The position numbers and the translations under genes were made by a program. The notes under the pieces were generated by a model. The model was not told where the DNA came from. It worked only from the letters and a program-made list of their open reading frames with translations, and ran no database searches. From the NCBI RefSeq assembly GCF_001431425.1, contig NZ_LDJG01000014.1, positions 1 to 64,000 of the forward strand: a stretch of DNA of 64,000 nucleotides. The letters are read 5' to 3'. Within the stretch, counting starts at the first letter, position 1. Each line of letters begins with the position of its first letter. Positions 63,027-64,000 of this stretch are shown here, in pieces. This DNA is from Stenotrophomonas nitritireducens. Lineage in GTDB: Bacteria; Pseudomonadota; Gammaproteobacteria; Xanthomonadales; Xanthomonadaceae.

Positions 63027-63662
63027 TTGAATGACTCCACTCCTCCGCGCCTGAGCCGCGAATCGGTGGTGCGGGCCGCGCTCGAACTGCTCGACGAAGT
63101 CGGTATCGACGCCCTGAGCACGCGCCGGCTGGCCGAACGGCTCGGCGTGCAGTCGCCCACGCTGTACTGGCATTTCCGAAACAAGGCCGAACTGCTTGCG
63201 GCCATGGCCGAGGCCGTCATGCAGGAGCGGCGCCAGCAGCCGCTGCCGGCGCCGGGCCAGTCATGGCAGTCGTGGTTCATCGCCAACGCGCACGGCTTCC
63301 GCCACGCCCTGCTCGGTCGCCGCGACGGCGCCCGGCTGCACGCGGGAACGCGCCCGCAGGGCGCTCTTTTCGACGACGTCGAGGCCAAGCTGGGCGTGCT
63401 GTGCGCGGCCGGCTTCGAGCCGGTGCAGGCGATCGGCCTGCTGCTGGCGGTCAGCCGCTTCGTGGTGGGCTGGGTATTGGAAGAGCAGGCCGGGCCGGCC
63501 GACGACCTGGCCGCCGGCAACGGGCCCGACGCGGCGCGCCATCCGCTCGGTGCCAACGGGTGGCAGGAACTGGCGAAGGAGAGCCCGGACGCGATCTTCG
63601 ACCGGCAACTGCGGCTGTTCGTGGCGGGGGCCGAAGGAATGATCGGTCAGCGCACCGGCTGA
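63027..63662 (+). CDS. TetR family repressor (TetR proper group)
   Basis: Ligand-responsive repressor closely following Tn10-type TetR. HTH segment LSRESVVRAALELLDEVGID then ALSTRRLAERLGVQSPTLYWHFRNKAELL, and a TetR_C domain with GFRHALLGRRDGARLHAGTRP, the tetracycline-binding region including the His of the ligand site. About 211 residues. The start is uncertain: TTG 63027, right after O2 with no good Shine-Dalgarno, or GTG 62985 upstream within O1; the TTG fits the domain start. Divergent from the efflux gene. Confidence 0.88.
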   Translation: MNDSTPPRLSRESVVRAALELLDEVGIDALSTRRLAERLGVQSPTLYWHFRNKAELLAAMAEAVMQERRQQPLPAPGQSWQSWFIANAHGFRHALLGRRDGARLHAGTRPQGALFDDVEAKLGVLCAAGFEPVQAIGLLLAVSRFVVGWVLEEQAGPADDLAAGNGPDAARHPLGANGWQELAKESPDAIFDRQLRLFVAGAEGMIGQRTG

Positions 63663-64000
63663 GGATTCCCCGGCGGCCGGAGGTCCATCCGGGTCTCGCC
63701 CAGGAACACGCCCTGCGGGCCGAAGCGGCGTTCGACGATGAAGCCCTGTCCGTCGTGGCCGACCGCCACCAGGGTGCTGGCGCGGGTGCCGTAGTCCTCG
63801 CCGCGGATGAAGGCGGCCGACAGATGCCGTTCCAGCGGCAGCGCGATGCCGGTCGCCGGCAGGTCGGCGTCGGCTGGGCGCCACTCGTCGGCGAGGGCGT
63901 TCCACAGCCCGTCGAGCGGCGGGTCGTCCTGCGCCAGCCAGCTTTCCAGGGCGGCCATCAGCCGGCGTGTCTTCGGCCACGGCGCATCCAGGGCGCCGTT
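63647..64000 (-). CDS. NRDE family protein (N-terminus beyond window end)
   Basis: Last 117 codons of a gene reading out of the window. Visible are NGALDAPWPKTRRLMAALES (the SN-x-LD-x-PWPK block of NRDE/TANGO2 proteins) and the C-terminal RHLSAAFIRGEDYGTRASTL then VFLGETRMDLRPPG, matching the TANGO2/NRDE end (I-x-x-x-YGTR-S-T). TANGO2 relatives have been linked to heme trafficking; the bacterial role is unclear. The stop overlaps the end of tetR by 16 bp (convergent). Confidence 0.85.
   Translation of the reverse strand, partial: NGALDAPWPKTRRLMAALESWLAQDDPPLDGLWNALADEWRPADADLPATGIALPLERHLSAAFIRGEDYGTRASTLVAVGHDGQGFIVERRFGPQGVFLGETRMDLRPPGNPQPVR

Overview
The window is a high-GC, densely coded stretch of a gammaproteobacterial chromosome, most likely Xanthomonadaceae/Lysobacteraceae (Stenotrophomonas or Pseudoxanthomonas-like). 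This assignment is an inference. It rests on the divergent pepA/lptFG pair, the ribD-FMN riboswitch-ribE-ribBX-ribH-nusB-thiL order with a RibA-like domain that lacks its zinc cysteines, rsmI close to rnpB, and several families of short palindromes that start with GTAG, the REP class described in Stenotrophomonas. No tRNA, rRNA, CRISPR array, prophage or insertion sequence was seen.

Layout. 1-6.5 kb: pepA (cut by the window edge), lptF-lptG, an RDD membrane protein, a xerD with an unusual insert, a 91-bp-period REP cluster, and a dsbC-like gene that looks like a lipoprotein. 6.8-12.7 kb: purL and two overlapping family-2 glycosyltransferase-like genes. 12.9-39.4 kb: two complete cellulose synthase clusters in tandem on the same strand, separated only by pncB. 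39.6-49.6 kb: a DUF3667-type membrane protein, a purine permease, ettA, an RcnB-like protein, glyA, nrdR and several unknowns. 48.5-54.1 kb: riboflavin genes followed by nusB and thiL. 54.2-61.5 kb: a decayed SnoaL-like fragment, a FAD-linked oxidase, a TlpA-like thioredoxin, a YdjM-like protein, yraN, lpoA, rsmI, an alpha/beta hydrolase and rnpB. 61.7-64 kb: a divergent tetA/tetR pair with two tet-type operators, then an NRDE-family gene cut by the window end.

The cellulose locus is the main interest. Cluster 1 is bcsD-bcsP-bcsA-bcsB-bcsZ-bcsC, the type with the cytoplasmic BcsD scaffold that elsewhere organises synthases for crystalline fibrils. Cluster 2 is bcsE-F-G-R-Q-A-B-C-Z, the E. coli-type set that makes phosphoethanolamine-modified cellulose. 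Here its two E. coli half-operons are joined into one co-directional, mostly stop/start-overlapping unit. Both BcsA proteins keep the catalytic Asp residues, QxxRW and the PilZ c-di-GMP motifs. The genome therefore looks able to make two architecturally different celluloses under c-di-GMP control. Each cluster has its own candidate promoter: an extended -10 and a short leader ORF before bcsD, and a sigma70-like promoter inside a perfect 10-bp inverted repeat before bcsE.
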